Positions 42,324 through 51,878 of a stretch of 64,000 nt of DNA are shown here, piece by piece. The DNA is taken from contig CANDEV010000011.1 of the NCBI GenBank assembly GCA_947383835.1, positions 20,727-84,726 of the forward strand, read 5' to 3'. Every line of letters starts with the position of its first letter. Within the stretch, counting starts at the first letter, position 1. A program made the translations under genes and the position numbers. This DNA comes from an uncultured Clostridia bacterium (GTDB lineage Bacteria; Bacillota; Clostridia; Oscillospirales; Ruminococcaceae). Under the pieces are notes generated by a model, which was given only the letters and a program-made list of their open reading frames with translations, had not been told where the DNA came from and did not search any database.

Positions 42324-43418
42324 TTATGTTTTCTTTTTATTGCCCGCCATTTCAACAGCATTGATGTAATATAAATAATCGTCAACTGTCGGAGTAACCC
42401 GAAAATTAGGATTGCAGCAGCCGCATCTCCACACCGTTTTGCCATTGAGTTCATATGAAATTCCCGAAGCGCATTTCCCCGAAACTCTGTTGGCGCACCC
42501 GTTATCGCTGACCGTAAAATTGCTGATAACACTTTCGGGACAAGTTTTAATGTACGCAATAACCTTGTCCATATTTTTTATGCGGAAATAAAATATAAAT
42601 TCGGTATCCATTGAGGTGATCCAAAAATCGGCGTTTGTGTTCCTGTCTCGGTCTGCCGATTTTTTGTAGTACCTGATTTGAGGACCCTCGTTCCAGCCCT
42701 GAAAATTATAACAGTAATTTCGTTTAAGCAGTTCCTCGTGTATAAGTCCCGCAGCCGCCCTGTCCCGTTCAGAATGAAAAAGTTCGGAAACTGCGTCAAC
42801 GCCGTTGCTGTATTCTGCGGTATCCCAATCATCTTTAAGCAGCTTATAATTCAGCCTGCAAAAATCCTCAAACCTGTTTGTGTTATTTGCCTTGACTGCC
42901 AAATTATATAGAGCCGCAGCAGCATTTTTATTATCGGGAAATGAAACCGTAATTTCCGTACCGTTTTTAATTTTGCCGCCCGCAAGCCCCTCCGCAGCTA
43001 TACCGTAATTGCCGAGAATGTTAAGAAACGCGCCGATATTTGTAATTTTAAGAGCCTTGCACTGCTCCTTTAACTTGTCGGCACTGATACGCAGCTCCCC
43101 GTTTTGAGTAAGCTCTCCCGAATACCCCAGTACATAAAATATTTTCGCATACTTATAGGAGTCGTTCCGCGACGACCTTGCTTCCTTGGAAAAATAATCA
43201 TACTCGTTCATATCATAAATCGGCAGCAGCATTCCTGCGGGATCGTTTAAAATATCCTCGTAACAATGGGTAAAAATTTCATGCAGTTCTCTGAACCCGC
43301 TTTTCAAATCCTCATGATTGCACGATGTTTTATACACCTCATGGATTTGAAAATCCTCAGGGTAAGAGATCAATTCTTTCTGCCTTAACTGCGACCAGCG
43401 TTCTATCCAGTATTTCAT
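42324..43418 (-). CDS. Hypothetical protein with C-terminal cysteine cluster
   Basis: 364 aa, not recognised. The last 70 residues contain NGCANRVSGKCASGISY and WRCGCCNPNF, a possible metal site. Mostly helical otherwise. It directly follows the MerR-family gene (7-bp gap) on the same strand and is probably co-expressed and controlled by it, which suggests a detoxification or ligand-handling role (inference). Confidence 0.7.
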   Translation of the reverse strand: MKYWIERWSQLRQKELISYPEDFQIHEVYKTSCNHEDLKSGFRELHEIFTHCYEDILNDPAGMLLPIYDMNEYDYFSKEARSSRNDSYKYAKIFYVLGYSGELTQNGELRISADKLKEQCKALKITNIGAFLNILGNYGIAAEGLAGGKIKNGTEITVSFPDNKNAAAALYNLAVKANNTNRFEDFCRLNYKLLKDDWDTAEYSNGVDAVSELFHSERDRAAAGLIHEELLKRNYCYNFQGWNEGPQIRYYKKSADRDRNTNADFWITSMDTEFIFYFRIKNMDKVIAYIKTCPESVISNFTVSDNGCANRVSGKCASGISYELNGKTVWRCGCCNPNFRVTPTVDDYLYYINAVEMAGNKKKT

Positions 43419-43425
43419 CTTGAAT

Positions 43426-44373
43426 TCATTCCTTTTTCAGCTTTATGGGAGCGTAAAAATTCATTTGGTGGTAGCCGAGACCCTGCTTTATCTCATCGTC
43501 CGCATATATCATGTGTACCGACGTTACGCGGCTGTCGTCAATAACAAAATTCGTTTTTTCTATCCATTTTTCTATTTTTTGCAGTACCTTTCTGCCGCTT
43601 TCGTCGTCGCCGTCTATGCTTACCGCGGCAGCATAAAGTCCGCCGGGGTGCTCAATAATTTCATAGGGAGCAACGTCAGCCTCTGTGACCTCGTCCTTGA
43701 GCCGCCATATCCATTCGGGACTTCCGTTGTTGTCGTACAGAAAATCGGGAGCGTCAAAAATAATTGGAGTAAACAACTCGTTGTGCGCTTCCTGCCAAAG
43801 CTGGAATTTCCCGAAAATCTCATCATACGACCCTGAGCCCGATGTGATCGCCCTGAATTTCGGCACTCGGACTATCATTATATCGGGTATCTTGCTGTTA
43901 AGCTTATCCGTAACTTCAAAAAGTTTTTCGGTTGCTGACGAATTGCTGTTGTAGTCCGTATTTGTAATTTGCGTCTCAATGTCTCTCGCTTTTTCATACA
44001 GCAGCTTTATGTCCGTTTCTCTTTCAAAGTCCAGCCTTTTTATCTGCTCGATAAATTCCAGTACGATTTTTTTCAATTCGTGCAAAAGAGAAACCTCTTC
44101 GTCTATATTATCGACCTTTTTCTCCAGCACGTCCAAAACGACCTCGGAGCCTGCCGCGCTGAAAATTCGCTTAATGTCCTTGATACTGATATTAAGTCTG
44201 CGTAAAATTAAAATTTGCTCCAAACGCTTTATCGCGGCTTCATCATACAGCCTGTAAGCATAGCCGTCGCTTCGGGTACTTTCTATCAGACCCATATCCT
44301 CATAATAACGAAGCGTGCGGGCAGATACGTTATATCTGACGGATATTTCTCTGATCTTGACTAAATTATCCAT
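43426..44373 (-). CDS. MerR-family regulator with GyrI-like ligand domain
   Basis: 315 aa. N-terminal MerR HTH (ISVRYNVSARTLRYYEDMGL, residues 7-75), a dimer coiled coil (80-135), and a C-terminal effector-binding domain (about 160-310), as in BmrR/TipA-type regulators of multidrug response. Its promoter (44403-44433) has the 19-bp spacer typical of MerR targets, so it likely activates its own operon. Confidence 0.92.
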   Translation of the reverse strand: MDNLVKIREISVRYNVSARTLRYYEDMGLIESTRSDGYAYRLYDEAAIKRLEQILILRRLNISIKDIKRIFSAAGSEVVLDVLEKKVDNIDEEVSLLHELKKIVLEFIEQIKRLDFERETDIKLLYEKARDIETQITNTDYNSNSSATEKLFEVTDKLNSKIPDIMIVRVPKFRAITSGSGSYDEIFGKFQLWQEAHNELFTPIIFDAPDFLYDNNGSPEWIWRLKDEVTEADVAPYEIIEHPGGLYAAAVSIDGDDESGRKVLQKIEKWIEKTNFVIDDSRVTSVHMIYADDEIKQGLGYHQMNFYAPIKLKKE

Positions 44374-44402
44374 ACTGCTATCCCCCTTATAAATATAAGT
44401 AT

Positions 44403-44433
44403 ATTATATACTGTTCCCCAAGGGAAGAGTCAA
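44403..44433 (-). promoter_or_regulatory. MerR-type promoter with 19-bp spacer and dyad
   Basis: Minus-strand TTGACT (44428-44433), 19-bp spacer, TATAAT (44403-44408). The spacer holds the near-perfect inverted repeat ACTCTTCCC-TTG-GGGAACAGT, the classic MerR-family arrangement. Confidence 0.88.
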
Positions 44434-44470
44434 TAGAAAAATAAAAATTTAATATTTATTTAATATTATT

Positions 44471-44506
44471 AAAACGGAGTAGTCCTGAGCCGGATTACTC
44501 CGTTTT
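44471..44506 (-). terminator. Terminator after the 44512 gene
   Basis: Stem AAAACGGAGTA / TACTCCGTTTT, 6 bp beyond the stop codon. Confidence 0.7.
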
Positions 44507-44511
44507 CGGCT

Positions 44512-45762
44512 TTATTTACGAATATTTGCCGTCGCCTTTTTTATATAGGACAGTGCAAGCTCCTCCTGCTCTCTGCTTCGGCGAAGCAGTTCAATTATAT
44601 GCTCTCTTTTTTCTTTAAGGGAATCCTTGGGAAGCGAACCCTGGGTGTGGGCAATAGTTGCTATTTCCGTTGCAGAGGAAATAATATCATTATATTGATT
44701 TATTGCCAAGGTCATTAATTCCTTATCGATGCCGGGAATTATGTTTATACATAATTCAAAAAACTGCTTGGTCCTTAACTTGTTTTCATAATGAATAAAT
44801 GCGTGAGGAAAAGTACATTCGATCTGTTCCGCATTTCTTTGGTTTTCTTCTCTTAACAGGTCGCACCAGTTACGGTAAATAACCGTACCGTAGCCCTGCA
44901 TTTTGTCTTCGCCGCAATGGTCGTTATTGGATAAAAGTTCAATTCCCTTGAAAAGCGCATTTTTACACGCCGCAGCCAACGGCATTTTCTTATCTGAAGG
45001 TTTAACAATTATCATATCGCAGTCGATTTTGTACCAGGCAGCGTATTGATCAAGCTGTTCAAAGCTCATTCGTGCATTTTTCTGATCGTCTCCCTCCAAA
45101 AAGCCCAGTCCTTTTAAAGTCCGTCCATGGTCGGAAAAGCCGACGGCAAAGATAGTATCTGTGTATTCTTTAGGACTAATTATAACGGGATTGCCATGTT
45201 CGATCTGCCTGCAGGCGAGAGCGATAAACTCATCTTCCGAATAATCCGATTTGGAATGAAGCTCATAATCCAAGCCGTATATTAAAAAGCTGTCACGGAT
45301 CCATTCGTCGGGTCCGTATGAGTATCCGAAGCATATATTCATAATTGCCGACTGCAAAATATATTCTTTTTCATCGTTTATTTGACGGTTTTGGCTGTCC
45401 CTGCGCTGCTCCAGTCCGAAAAACAGTTTCAACGCAGTTAAAAAGGAAGCGGACGAAATACTTTTGGGCCATTCGGGACCCGAATAATCAGCCGCCGGAA
45501 TCCTCGGCTTGACAACAAATTCATAATTAAAGTAAATATTTTGTAAAACACATGACGCAGGGTCAAGAATCCCGTCTACAGAACAATTGAAAAGACGGGA
45601 CATTTCACAAAGCAGAGGTATCTCCGGCACTGAATTTCCGTTCTCCCATTTGCTGACCGCCTGAGGCGAGACTTTTAATTTCTCCGCAAGCTGTTCCTGA
45701 GTGTAGTTGTTTCCTTTGCGCAGACGAGCAATTTGCTCTCCCATTTTGTTTACATCAAACAC
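44512..45762 (-). CDS. XRE regulator with papain-like/C39-type domain
   Basis: 416 aa from GTG 45762, with AAAGGAG 11 bases upstream; ATG 45744 is an alternative, and the ATG at 45846 lacks a site. HTH_3 at the N-terminus (NNYTQEQLAEKLKVSPQAVS). The middle (GNPVIISPKEYTDTIFAVGF, LKGLGFLEGDD) resembles BtrH/C39-like cysteine-peptidase folds, usually catalytic Cys-less in regulators. The C-terminal 120 residues are helical. Likely a ligand-sensing repressor; target unknown. Confidence 0.75.
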   Translation of the reverse strand: MFDVNKMGEQIARLRKGNNYTQEQLAEKLKVSPQAVSKWENGNSVPEIPLLCEMSRLFNCSVDGILDPASCVLQNIYFNYEFVVKPRIPAADYSGPEWPKSISSASFLTALKLFFGLEQRRDSQNRQINDEKEYILQSAIMNICFGYSYGPDEWIRDSFLIYGLDYELHSKSDYSEDEFIALACRQIEHGNPVIISPKEYTDTIFAVGFSDHGRTLKGLGFLEGDDQKNARMSFEQLDQYAAWYKIDCDMIIVKPSDKKMPLAAACKNALFKGIELLSNNDHCGEDKMQGYGTVIYRNWCDLLREENQRNAEQIECTFPHAFIHYENKLRTKQFFELCINIIPGIDKELMTLAINQYNDIISSATEIATIAHTQGSLPKDSLKEKREHIIELLRRSREQEELALSYIKKATANIRK

Positions 45763-45919
45763 GATGATCGTTTCTCCTTTGTTTTCATTTTTATAGCAGA
45801 TATATGCTACAATGTTATTATATCTGTTATGTACTGCAAAGTCCATGTATGACAGGTTGTTTTTTGGGGAGAAAACTCAACTCGCAGTTGAGCCGCCGAT
45901 CGCAAAAAATATGCACGCA

Positions 45920-46852
45920 TTATTTCTTAACGATTGGTACCCACATACGAAATCCGTTGGGAACACCGCTGTTTTGAAACCATTTTTCAGAAAAAATATG
46001 CTCCTCATAAAAAATTCCAAGCGGACAGTCAAACTCGTACCCCTCGGTATTTTTCATAAATTCAACGAAAGCCTCGGAAGCTTTCATCATGCTGAGAGCT
46101 ATGTCCAAATTGTCATTTTCATCAAACTGATTAAGCGTGACATCATTTACCAAGAACAACCCCGAGGGAGCGTCCTCGACCTTAAGTCCGCAAAATTCCT
46201 CACAGCTGCATTCGTCGCCTATGAGGTACATCATTGCCTTGTACGGGTGCTTAATATGTTCAGAGGCGTTTTGATGTTCTTCGCCTTGCGGGTGGTGACC
46301 CTTTTCCGCCACGCCCACATATCTTCTGGCAGTACGGTCGGGTATGTTCTTTTTGCACCATTCGGACATTTTCCCCCACGCTTCATTTTCGGGGTCAACA
46401 CAATCCGCGTAAAAGCATACGACCTTTTCGTTTTTGTGTTCTTCGATTTTTACAATGGCAGTTTCGTTCACGACCATTTCCCCTTCCTTTATCACAATTT
46501 GGAAATTTAGTTTGGGAAAACAGACAGGAGAACCTTCCTTTCTGATCTTGCTTGGCGAATTTCCCGTAAAATTGCGTACTGCGCGCGAGAATGCCGCTGC
46601 CGAATTATAACCGTATTTCACAGCAATATCAACGACGGCGCGGTTGGTATCAATCAGCCCCTTTACCGCGTATTGAAGCCTGAGTTTTCTGATATATTCG
46701 TCAGGAGTCATGTCAGCTATCAATAAAAAGAAACACCGATAAGTTGATTGGGACATTCCCGCTATTCTTGCAGCTTTTTCATGATCGATCTCGTCAAACA
46801 GATTGTCCTCTATATATGAGATCGACAGGATAAGTCCTTCCGTGTAATCCAT
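45920..46852 (-). CDS. AraC-family regulator with GyrI-like effector domain
   Basis: 310 aa. Here the AraC double HTH is N-terminal (residues 8-108: AARIAGMSQSTYRCFFLLIA; VDIAVKYGYNSAAAFSRAVR) and the GyrI-like ligand domain is C-terminal (130-308), as in Rob-type regulators. Probably responds to small hydrophobic compounds. No evident operon partner. Confidence 0.9.
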   Translation of the reverse strand: MDYTEGLILSISYIEDNLFDEIDHEKAARIAGMSQSTYRCFFLLIADMTPDEYIRKLRLQYAVKGLIDTNRAVVDIAVKYGYNSAAAFSRAVRNFTGNSPSKIRKEGSPVCFPKLNFQIVIKEGEMVVNETAIVKIEEHKNEKVVCFYADCVDPENEAWGKMSEWCKKNIPDRTARRYVGVAEKGHHPQGEEHQNASEHIKHPYKAMMYLIGDECSCEEFCGLKVEDAPSGLFLVNDVTLNQFDENDNLDIALSMMKASEAFVEFMKNTEGYEFDCPLGIFYEEHIFSEKWFQNSGVPNGFRMWVPIVKK

Positions 46853-46971
46853 GTTATCGCCTCCTACTGTAATTATATCACTGTTTGCTTAAAAATGCTG
46901 TGCAGCAAACGTCATTCGCTGCACATTTCCGCATATATTTAAATCGGCAGTAAGCATAGGCGCTTTGGACG

Positions 46972-47382
46972 TTATGAACATTTAACAGCCAAAAGTGTTT
47001 TTATATCGTCAAAATGTTCGCCGCTTGCAACACGGTAATGTATCCACCCGCCGTCACCGCAGGGATATTTATTGTCTATATATTCCCGCGCATATTTTTG
47101 GAGATGGTCGTAAACGGTTTTATATTGCTTATCCGACAGCCTCATCATAACGGTAAAAGCGTTGTCCTCGGCAAAAATATTGCATATAAGTTTGTTTTTC
47201 TTTTTATGCGCAACTCCCCAGCCGTAATTATTTCCATAAGGGAAAACAATTTTTTGCTCCGTATTAAAGGAAGCGGACAGCCATTCATTAAGCAAAGAAA
47301 ATCTTTCGGAATTTTCACCGCAGAATTTTATCATTTCCTCTATGGTTGGAACTTCCTGTTTATTTAACATTCTTTCGTACAT
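46972..47382 (-). CDS. DUF3788 family protein
   Basis: 136 aa. The pattern YGNNYGWGVAHKKKNKLICN, FTVMMRLSDKQY and GGWIHYRV matches DUF3788, a small soluble family of unknown function that often sits near GyrI/AraC regulators. Transcribed in the same direction as the AraC gene before it, with a 119-bp gap. Confidence 0.75.
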   Translation of the reverse strand: MYERMLNKQEVPTIEEMIKFCGENSERFSLLNEWLSASFNTEQKIVFPYGNNYGWGVAHKKKNKLICNIFAEDNAFTVMMRLSDKQYKTVYDHLQKYAREYIDNKYPCGDGGWIHYRVASGEHFDDIKTLLAVKCS

Positions 47383-47520
47383 AAATGTCCTCCGTGTTTT
47401 TATTGTGTATATGCTACCGATATTTTATCATATGTCGGCGGGATTTGCAATACTGTTTGTTATTTTTTAGTATATCACAATAGACCAATTGCCCCAAGCT
47501 AATTATCCTTATATAGAATA

Positions 47521-47557
47521 AAAACAAACTGCTATGGAATTAACACCCATAGCAGTT
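47521..47557 (-). terminator. Terminator of the chemoreceptor gene
   Basis: AACTGCTATGG / CCATAGCAGTT with TTGTTTTTATT on the minus strand, about 100 bp beyond the stop codon. Confidence 0.75.
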
Positions 47558-47652
47558 AGCCATAATCTGCCATATTTGTTTTTTAAGGAAATTCTTAAAA
47601 AACTCCTACATCGCTACTGCACAAATTGAGGAAATACAGGAAATTTAACAAA

Positions 47653-49572
47653 TTACGTATGGAAAATCGAGATTTGCTCTCTCAAATTCATAGCCTGAGA
47701 ATTAAGCTCCTGACAGTTTGCTGCGCTTTCCTCTGCTGTCGCACTGTTCTGCTGAACAACTTCGGAAATGCTGTCAATACCTGCCTTGACCTGAGCAACA
47801 GCTTCCGCCTGCTTAGCAGTCTGCTGATTAATATCGTCAATAAGCTTATTGGTGTTGTTGACGTTCTCAACAACGCTGTTCATCGCCTCAGCTGTCTTAT
47901 GCGCCATTCCGGAGCCGTTGTTTACTGCCGCGATACAGCTTTCGATAAGCGTAGACGTACTCTTTGCCGCTTCCGCGGATTTGTTTGCAAGATTTCTTAC
48001 CTCGTCGGCAACAACCGCGAAGCCCTTGCCGGCCGCACCCGCTCTTGCCGCTTCAACAGCCGCGTTGAGAGCGAGAATATTAGTCTGGAACGATATATCC
48101 TCAATGGACTGAATGATCTTGCTGATCTCTCCGGTGCTTGCTTCGATATTGTCCATAGCTTCAAGCATATCCTTGATCTGCGAGCTCTGATCGTTTACTG
48201 TATCAAGGGACATATGAGAAAGCTTAAGCGTTTCCTCAACTCTTTCCGCAGTAAGATGAATGCTTTCGGAAATTTCCGCCATTGAAGCCGAAAGCTCTTC
48301 CGAAGCCGCCGCCTGCTTGGTCGTACCGTCGGCAATTATACCCGAAATATTCGATATCTGCTCCGAACCGTTGTATACCTCGTCCGCTGAAATATTGATA
48401 GAACTTATCACGGTTTTCATCTTTTGGTTCAGCGCCTCTGCCGACTTGCCTATACTTACAAAATCGCCTCTGTAGTTTACGGTTGTCTGATAGCCGAAGT
48501 TGCCCTCCGACATCTCTTTCATCATATCCGAAATATCGCCTATATAGCTGTTAAGTATATTTACAGCCGAAGTCAGCGCCTCCGCAAGCTCTCCTACCTC
48601 ATTCTTTTCTATCTTGCCCCTAATGCCCGGGTTGTTTCTAAGATTACCCTGTTCCATTTCAACAGCCACATTCTTGACCATCTGGATAGGTCTTGAAATA
48701 TGTTTTGTTACAAAGCTTACAAAGGATATAGATGCAATAATTACCATAACAATCGCAAGAATAACGCTTATAATTACAACTTCCTGCCTGTTTTTAAGAC
48801 TTTCAGCCATTGGCACGCCCGTAAAAAACGCTCCTCTTATAGTACCCGCCTGGTCAGCGAGCGGCATATATGTAGCCATAAACTTTGCGCCGAAGATCTC
48901 GACCTCCTGCTGATAGGTCTGACCGTTTTTAACGACTGTTTCATAAATATTGTCGAGCATAAGCGTACCTGTAGCTCTTTCTCCGCTTTCGCTAAGCATC
49001 GTTGTTGCAATTCTAACATTGTCGGCAAAAATCGTTGCGTGGTTCTGCGTCTGCTCCATAAGATCGTCAACCAGCGAATTGTTGCTGTATGAATAGCCCA
49101 CAGCAACCGCTCCGCTTTCTGTCAAAACGGACGTACAGAAGAAAAGAGGTTCTTTTGTGCCCACAAACAGACCTGACTGGCTCTTTGAAGTCATATTGAA
49201 AATAGTTTCATCAGATACATAGCAGTTATCGGTTTTGCAAACCAATATACCGTCGGGATTGGTAAAAAATCCAAACATACCGTCGTTTTTATGTACACCG
49301 TCCCATATAGACCGTACTGAAGCAGCGTCGCTTTCGGATAAAGCCTTCAGAAACGCCTCGTCATCAGCGATCAGCTGCGCAAGAGTAATAGTATCGTCCG
49401 CTCTCTGATTAAAATTATGCTGAAGTACGTTTACAGAGGACTGAGACGAGTTTTTAAGACTGCTTGTTTCTGTCCTGTCAAGCATTATCAAAAAAGCTGC
49501 CGTAACCACAGCCGTTACAAACACAAGCGTGATTGCTACCATAGTTACAATTGATTTACCTATTTTGGACAT
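47653..49572 (-). CDS. Methyl-accepting chemotaxis protein
   Basis: 639 aa. First membrane helix at 8-32, an extracellular Cache-type sensor (about 35-265), second helix (267-290), HAMP (about 290-345) and a long signalling helix bundle. The tip is recognisable (SIEDISFQTNILALNAAVEA, ARAGAAGKGFAVVADEVRNL). It would steer motility or a related output by ligand sensing. No che or flagellar genes lie nearby. Confidence 0.95.
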   Translation of the reverse strand: MSKIGKSIVTMVAITLVFVTAVVTAAFLIMLDRTETSSLKNSSQSSVNVLQHNFNQRADDTITLAQLIADDEAFLKALSESDAASVRSIWDGVHKNDGMFGFFTNPDGILVCKTDNCYVSDETIFNMTSKSQSGLFVGTKEPLFFCTSVLTESGAVAVGYSYSNNSLVDDLMEQTQNHATIFADNVRIATTMLSESGERATGTLMLDNIYETVVKNGQTYQQEVEIFGAKFMATYMPLADQAGTIRGAFFTGVPMAESLKNRQEVVIISVILAIVMVIIASISFVSFVTKHISRPIQMVKNVAVEMEQGNLRNNPGIRGKIEKNEVGELAEALTSAVNILNSYIGDISDMMKEMSEGNFGYQTTVNYRGDFVSIGKSAEALNQKMKTVISSINISADEVYNGSEQISNISGIIADGTTKQAAASEELSASMAEISESIHLTAERVEETLKLSHMSLDTVNDQSSQIKDMLEAMDNIEASTGEISKIIQSIEDISFQTNILALNAAVEAARAGAAGKGFAVVADEVRNLANKSAEAAKSTSTLIESCIAAVNNGSGMAHKTAEAMNSVVENVNNTNKLIDDINQQTAKQAEAVAQVKAGIDSISEVVQQNSATAEESAANCQELNSQAMNLREQISIFHT

Positions 49573-49714
49573 AGTATATCACCTTTGCCTTTGCTGAAAA
49601 TTTTGCCATAAAATGTATTTTAAAGTAATAAAATGCACTTTATTAAATAATATTTTACATCAACTAAAACAGCTTGTCAAGTACTTTTTTAATAATTTGT
49701 TCAAAACATCATAT

Positions 49715-50833
49715 TCATTTAAATATGCTGAAAAGTATGCGGTCCCAGAGCGTCATATCCATAAACGGCTGCACGAAGCTGAGGTATAAATACGCCAGAA
49801 AAACGGCGATCCACGGTATTGAAGTTATCATTATCGGGAAAGCTCTTGACTTGCCCGCCGGAGTGGGTCTGCTCATATTTCCGCCCTTGACAAGGCAGAT
49901 TATTCCAATAATAAGAGCCGCCAGCGCAAAGCCGTACCTAAAAAGCGCGTTTACGCCGAGTATCGCCCAGTCGGCGCCGCTTAGTGCGCTTATGTCTATA
50001 TTCTCGCCGGTCAGAGCCATATTGTACACCTCGGGGGAAAAGTACTGCATAACAACGCTTGACACCGAGGCGGTGGTGTTTACTATAATATGTGTGATTA
50101 TTGAGGGGAGCAGGGAATTATACTTTATTGTTACCACAGCAAGAGGTATGCCCAGCAGGAATCCAAGGATAAACTGCTGATAATTTTCGTGCATAAGACC
50201 GAAGATCGCCGCCGAAAGGAATATGGCGAATCTCTCATTGTATTTGCGCATGGACTGGAGCAATATCCCCCTGTACAGCAGTTCCTCAAGAACCGGACCC
50301 AACAGGCAGGCATAGAAGTACATAAATACGTTTGCGCCGAAGGAGGTTGTTGCCGAAAGATCGATAGTGCGTCCCGTAAGACCGAATTTATCCAAAAAGG
50401 ACGTGATCAGCGAGGTAAGGAGCGCCGACGCCGTCTGCAAGCCAAGGCAGAGCGTAACAAGCTTTGCCACTGTACCGCCGCCGTAGCCGTCACGAGTGGA
50501 AAGCTTTTTGAAGTCCGGCTTGTACTTCAAAATTTTAAGTCCTGTCAGAATTGCCGCCGTTTCGCTTATTATCGGCACCATGCAGGAAAATACCGTGGAC
50601 AGAAGCTGATTTTCCGAAAAAGCCATTGCACCCCGCTGAAACGCCTCCAGCGAAAAGCCGCCGCCGTATATCATACAGCCGACACGCAAAATAAGCTGTG
50701 AAAGAAAGTTGAATATAGCAATATTCAGAAGCAGCACCAACGCCGTCCTGCTGTACTGTTTTCTTATTTCACGGCGTTCCTCGCCGCTCGGCTTGACCGT
50801 GACCGTGTTTTGCACCATTATATTGTTTTCCAT
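49715..50833 (-). CDS. CPBP-family intramembrane metalloprotease
   Basis: 372 aa with about eight membrane helices. Active-site motifs of the Abi/CAAX-protease family: LLGPVLEELLYRG, FGLMHENYQQF and SIITHIIVN. Such proteins process prenylated or other membrane peptides and sometimes give self-immunity to bacteriocins. Its start lies one base after the stop of the CYTH gene, so the two are co-translated. Confidence 0.9.
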   Translation of the reverse strand: MENNIMVQNTVTVKPSGEERREIRKQYSRTALVLLLNIAIFNFLSQLILRVGCMIYGGGFSLEAFQRGAMAFSENQLLSTVFSCMVPIISETAAILTGLKILKYKPDFKKLSTRDGYGGGTVAKLVTLCLGLQTASALLTSLITSFLDKFGLTGRTIDLSATTSFGANVFMYFYACLLGPVLEELLYRGILLQSMRKYNERFAIFLSAAIFGLMHENYQQFILGFLLGIPLAVVTIKYNSLLPSIITHIIVNTTASVSSVVMQYFSPEVYNMALTGENIDISALSGADWAILGVNALFRYGFALAALIIGIICLVKGGNMSRPTPAGKSRAFPIMITSIPWIAVFLAYLYLSFVQPFMDMTLWDRILFSIFK

Positions 50834-50834
50834 A

Positions 50835-51530
50835 TTATACTCCTTGTTTTAATAGCTGTATTTTATCCATTGAGGCAAAGTTTCTGTTGGTGTAGTAGCT
50901 GTCCTCTGTGACCTCGGCTACAACATCTATAAAATCGGGCAGCTTGACCTGCGCGCTCTCTTCGGGAAGCTCCGCCTCCATTATGGCATAGCCGCTTTCA
51001 ACAGTATTTTCAAAAATGTCGAACTCGAATTTCAGTCCGCCGTACGGGATAATATACCGTTTTTTCTTTACGATATTTAATATAGTATGTTTTTTATACT
51101 CATCGTATTCGGTTTTGGTAATTTCCCGCTCATTTTCTATACGGACGGCTGAGCTTCCCGTTCGAGCCTTTTCGGTGTAGATGAACCTGTCGTCAAGGCG
51201 GCGGATACGTCCCTGAAAGCCGTTTTCCGGTTCAAGATAAGCCTGCTCTATCGTATGGTACTGAAAATCGCCTATATTTTCCGGGATTTTTACCAGCCAC
51301 CTGCGCTCCACCTCAAAGGTCAGTATCTTCCCTCCCCTTTCGGCAATAGCCCTGTCGCTGTAAAAATCGTTCCCCGTAATCTCGGCTATGACCTCAAAGC
51401 CGAAAGTATCGACCTCCGTTTCGAGAATTGCGGCGGACTTTTCATTTGGGTAAAGCTTTAAATTATAGCCCTTGCCGTCTCCCAACGTTGGGGGCATTTT
51501 TATAAGAAACTTTTTTGAATAGTTTTCCAT
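50835..51530 (-). CDS. CYTH-domain protein
   Basis: 231 aa. After an 80-residue N-terminal part comes a CYTH tunnel fold: FEVERRWLVKIP (ExExK-like start), then EQAYL, RIRR, YTEK, REITKTEYDEY, KKRYIIP and EFDIFE. Family members act on triphosphates (tripolyphosphatase, thiamine triphosphatase or class IV cyclase). The N-terminal part resembles a second, degenerate copy of the C-terminal segment (AAILETEVDTFGFEVIAEIT versus YAIMEAELP...IDVVAEVT). RBS AGGAGG. Confidence 0.82.
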   Translation of the reverse strand: MENYSKKFLIKMPPTLGDGKGYNLKLYPNEKSAAILETEVDTFGFEVIAEITGNDFYSDRAIAERGGKILTFEVERRWLVKIPENIGDFQYHTIEQAYLEPENGFQGRIRRLDDRFIYTEKARTGSSAVRIENEREITKTEYDEYKKHTILNIVKKKRYIIPYGGLKFEFDIFENTVESGYAIMEAELPEESAQVKLPDFIDVVAEVTEDSYYTNRNFASMDKIQLLKQGV

Positions 51531-51639
51531 TTTTTCCTCCGATATTTTATTTACTTATTTTTAACAATTATACTATAATATATTGAAAATGTCAATATCT
51601 ATGGTCGGCTGGTGTTGTTTATATTTGCAGAGTATCTTC

Positions 51640-51762
51640 TATAGCAATCCAACAAAATAATAACCGAATCTGTAGGGGACGGGTTTCCCGTCCCGCTGTT
51701 TCATAATCACGGGCGGGAAGACCCCGCCCCTACAAAAGGCATTATTTTATAGGATTGCTATA
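51640..51762. mobile_element. 123-bp inverted-repeat element (MITE-like) with GTAGGGG core
   Basis: Ends TATAGCAATCC and GGATTGCTATA; next in, AAAATAAT and ATTATTTT; the inside holds a GTAGGGG...CCCCTAC palindrome with CCCGTCCC and GGGCGGG arms. No reading frame. It lies between the CYTH and GH74 genes. Confidence 0.7.
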
Positions 51763-51765
51763 ATA

Positions 51766-51800
51766 AAAAACGGCATGATTTAAAACCATGTCGTTTTATT
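51766..51800. terminator. Bidirectional terminator before the GH74 gene
   Basis: AAAACGGCATG-ATTTAAAAC-CATGTCGTTTTATT. Confidence 0.65.
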
Positions 51801-51817
51801 ATTTAAAACAAATTCTC

Positions 51818-51846
51818 TTGACTTTCTGCGGAAAATATTATATAAT
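51818..51846 (+). promoter_or_regulatory. Promoter of the GH74 gene
   Basis: TTGACT (51818-51823), 17-bp spacer, TATAAT (51841-51846), with RBS AAGGAGAAA before ATG 51879. Confidence 0.8.
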
Positions 51847-51878
51847 TTTAACAACATATTTTATAAGGAGAAAGCGTT

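Noticed and set aside
45847..46510. A 232-codon plus-strand frame overlapping the AraC gene
   Set aside because: Shadow of the AraC-GyrI gene; no support from motifs or ribosome site.
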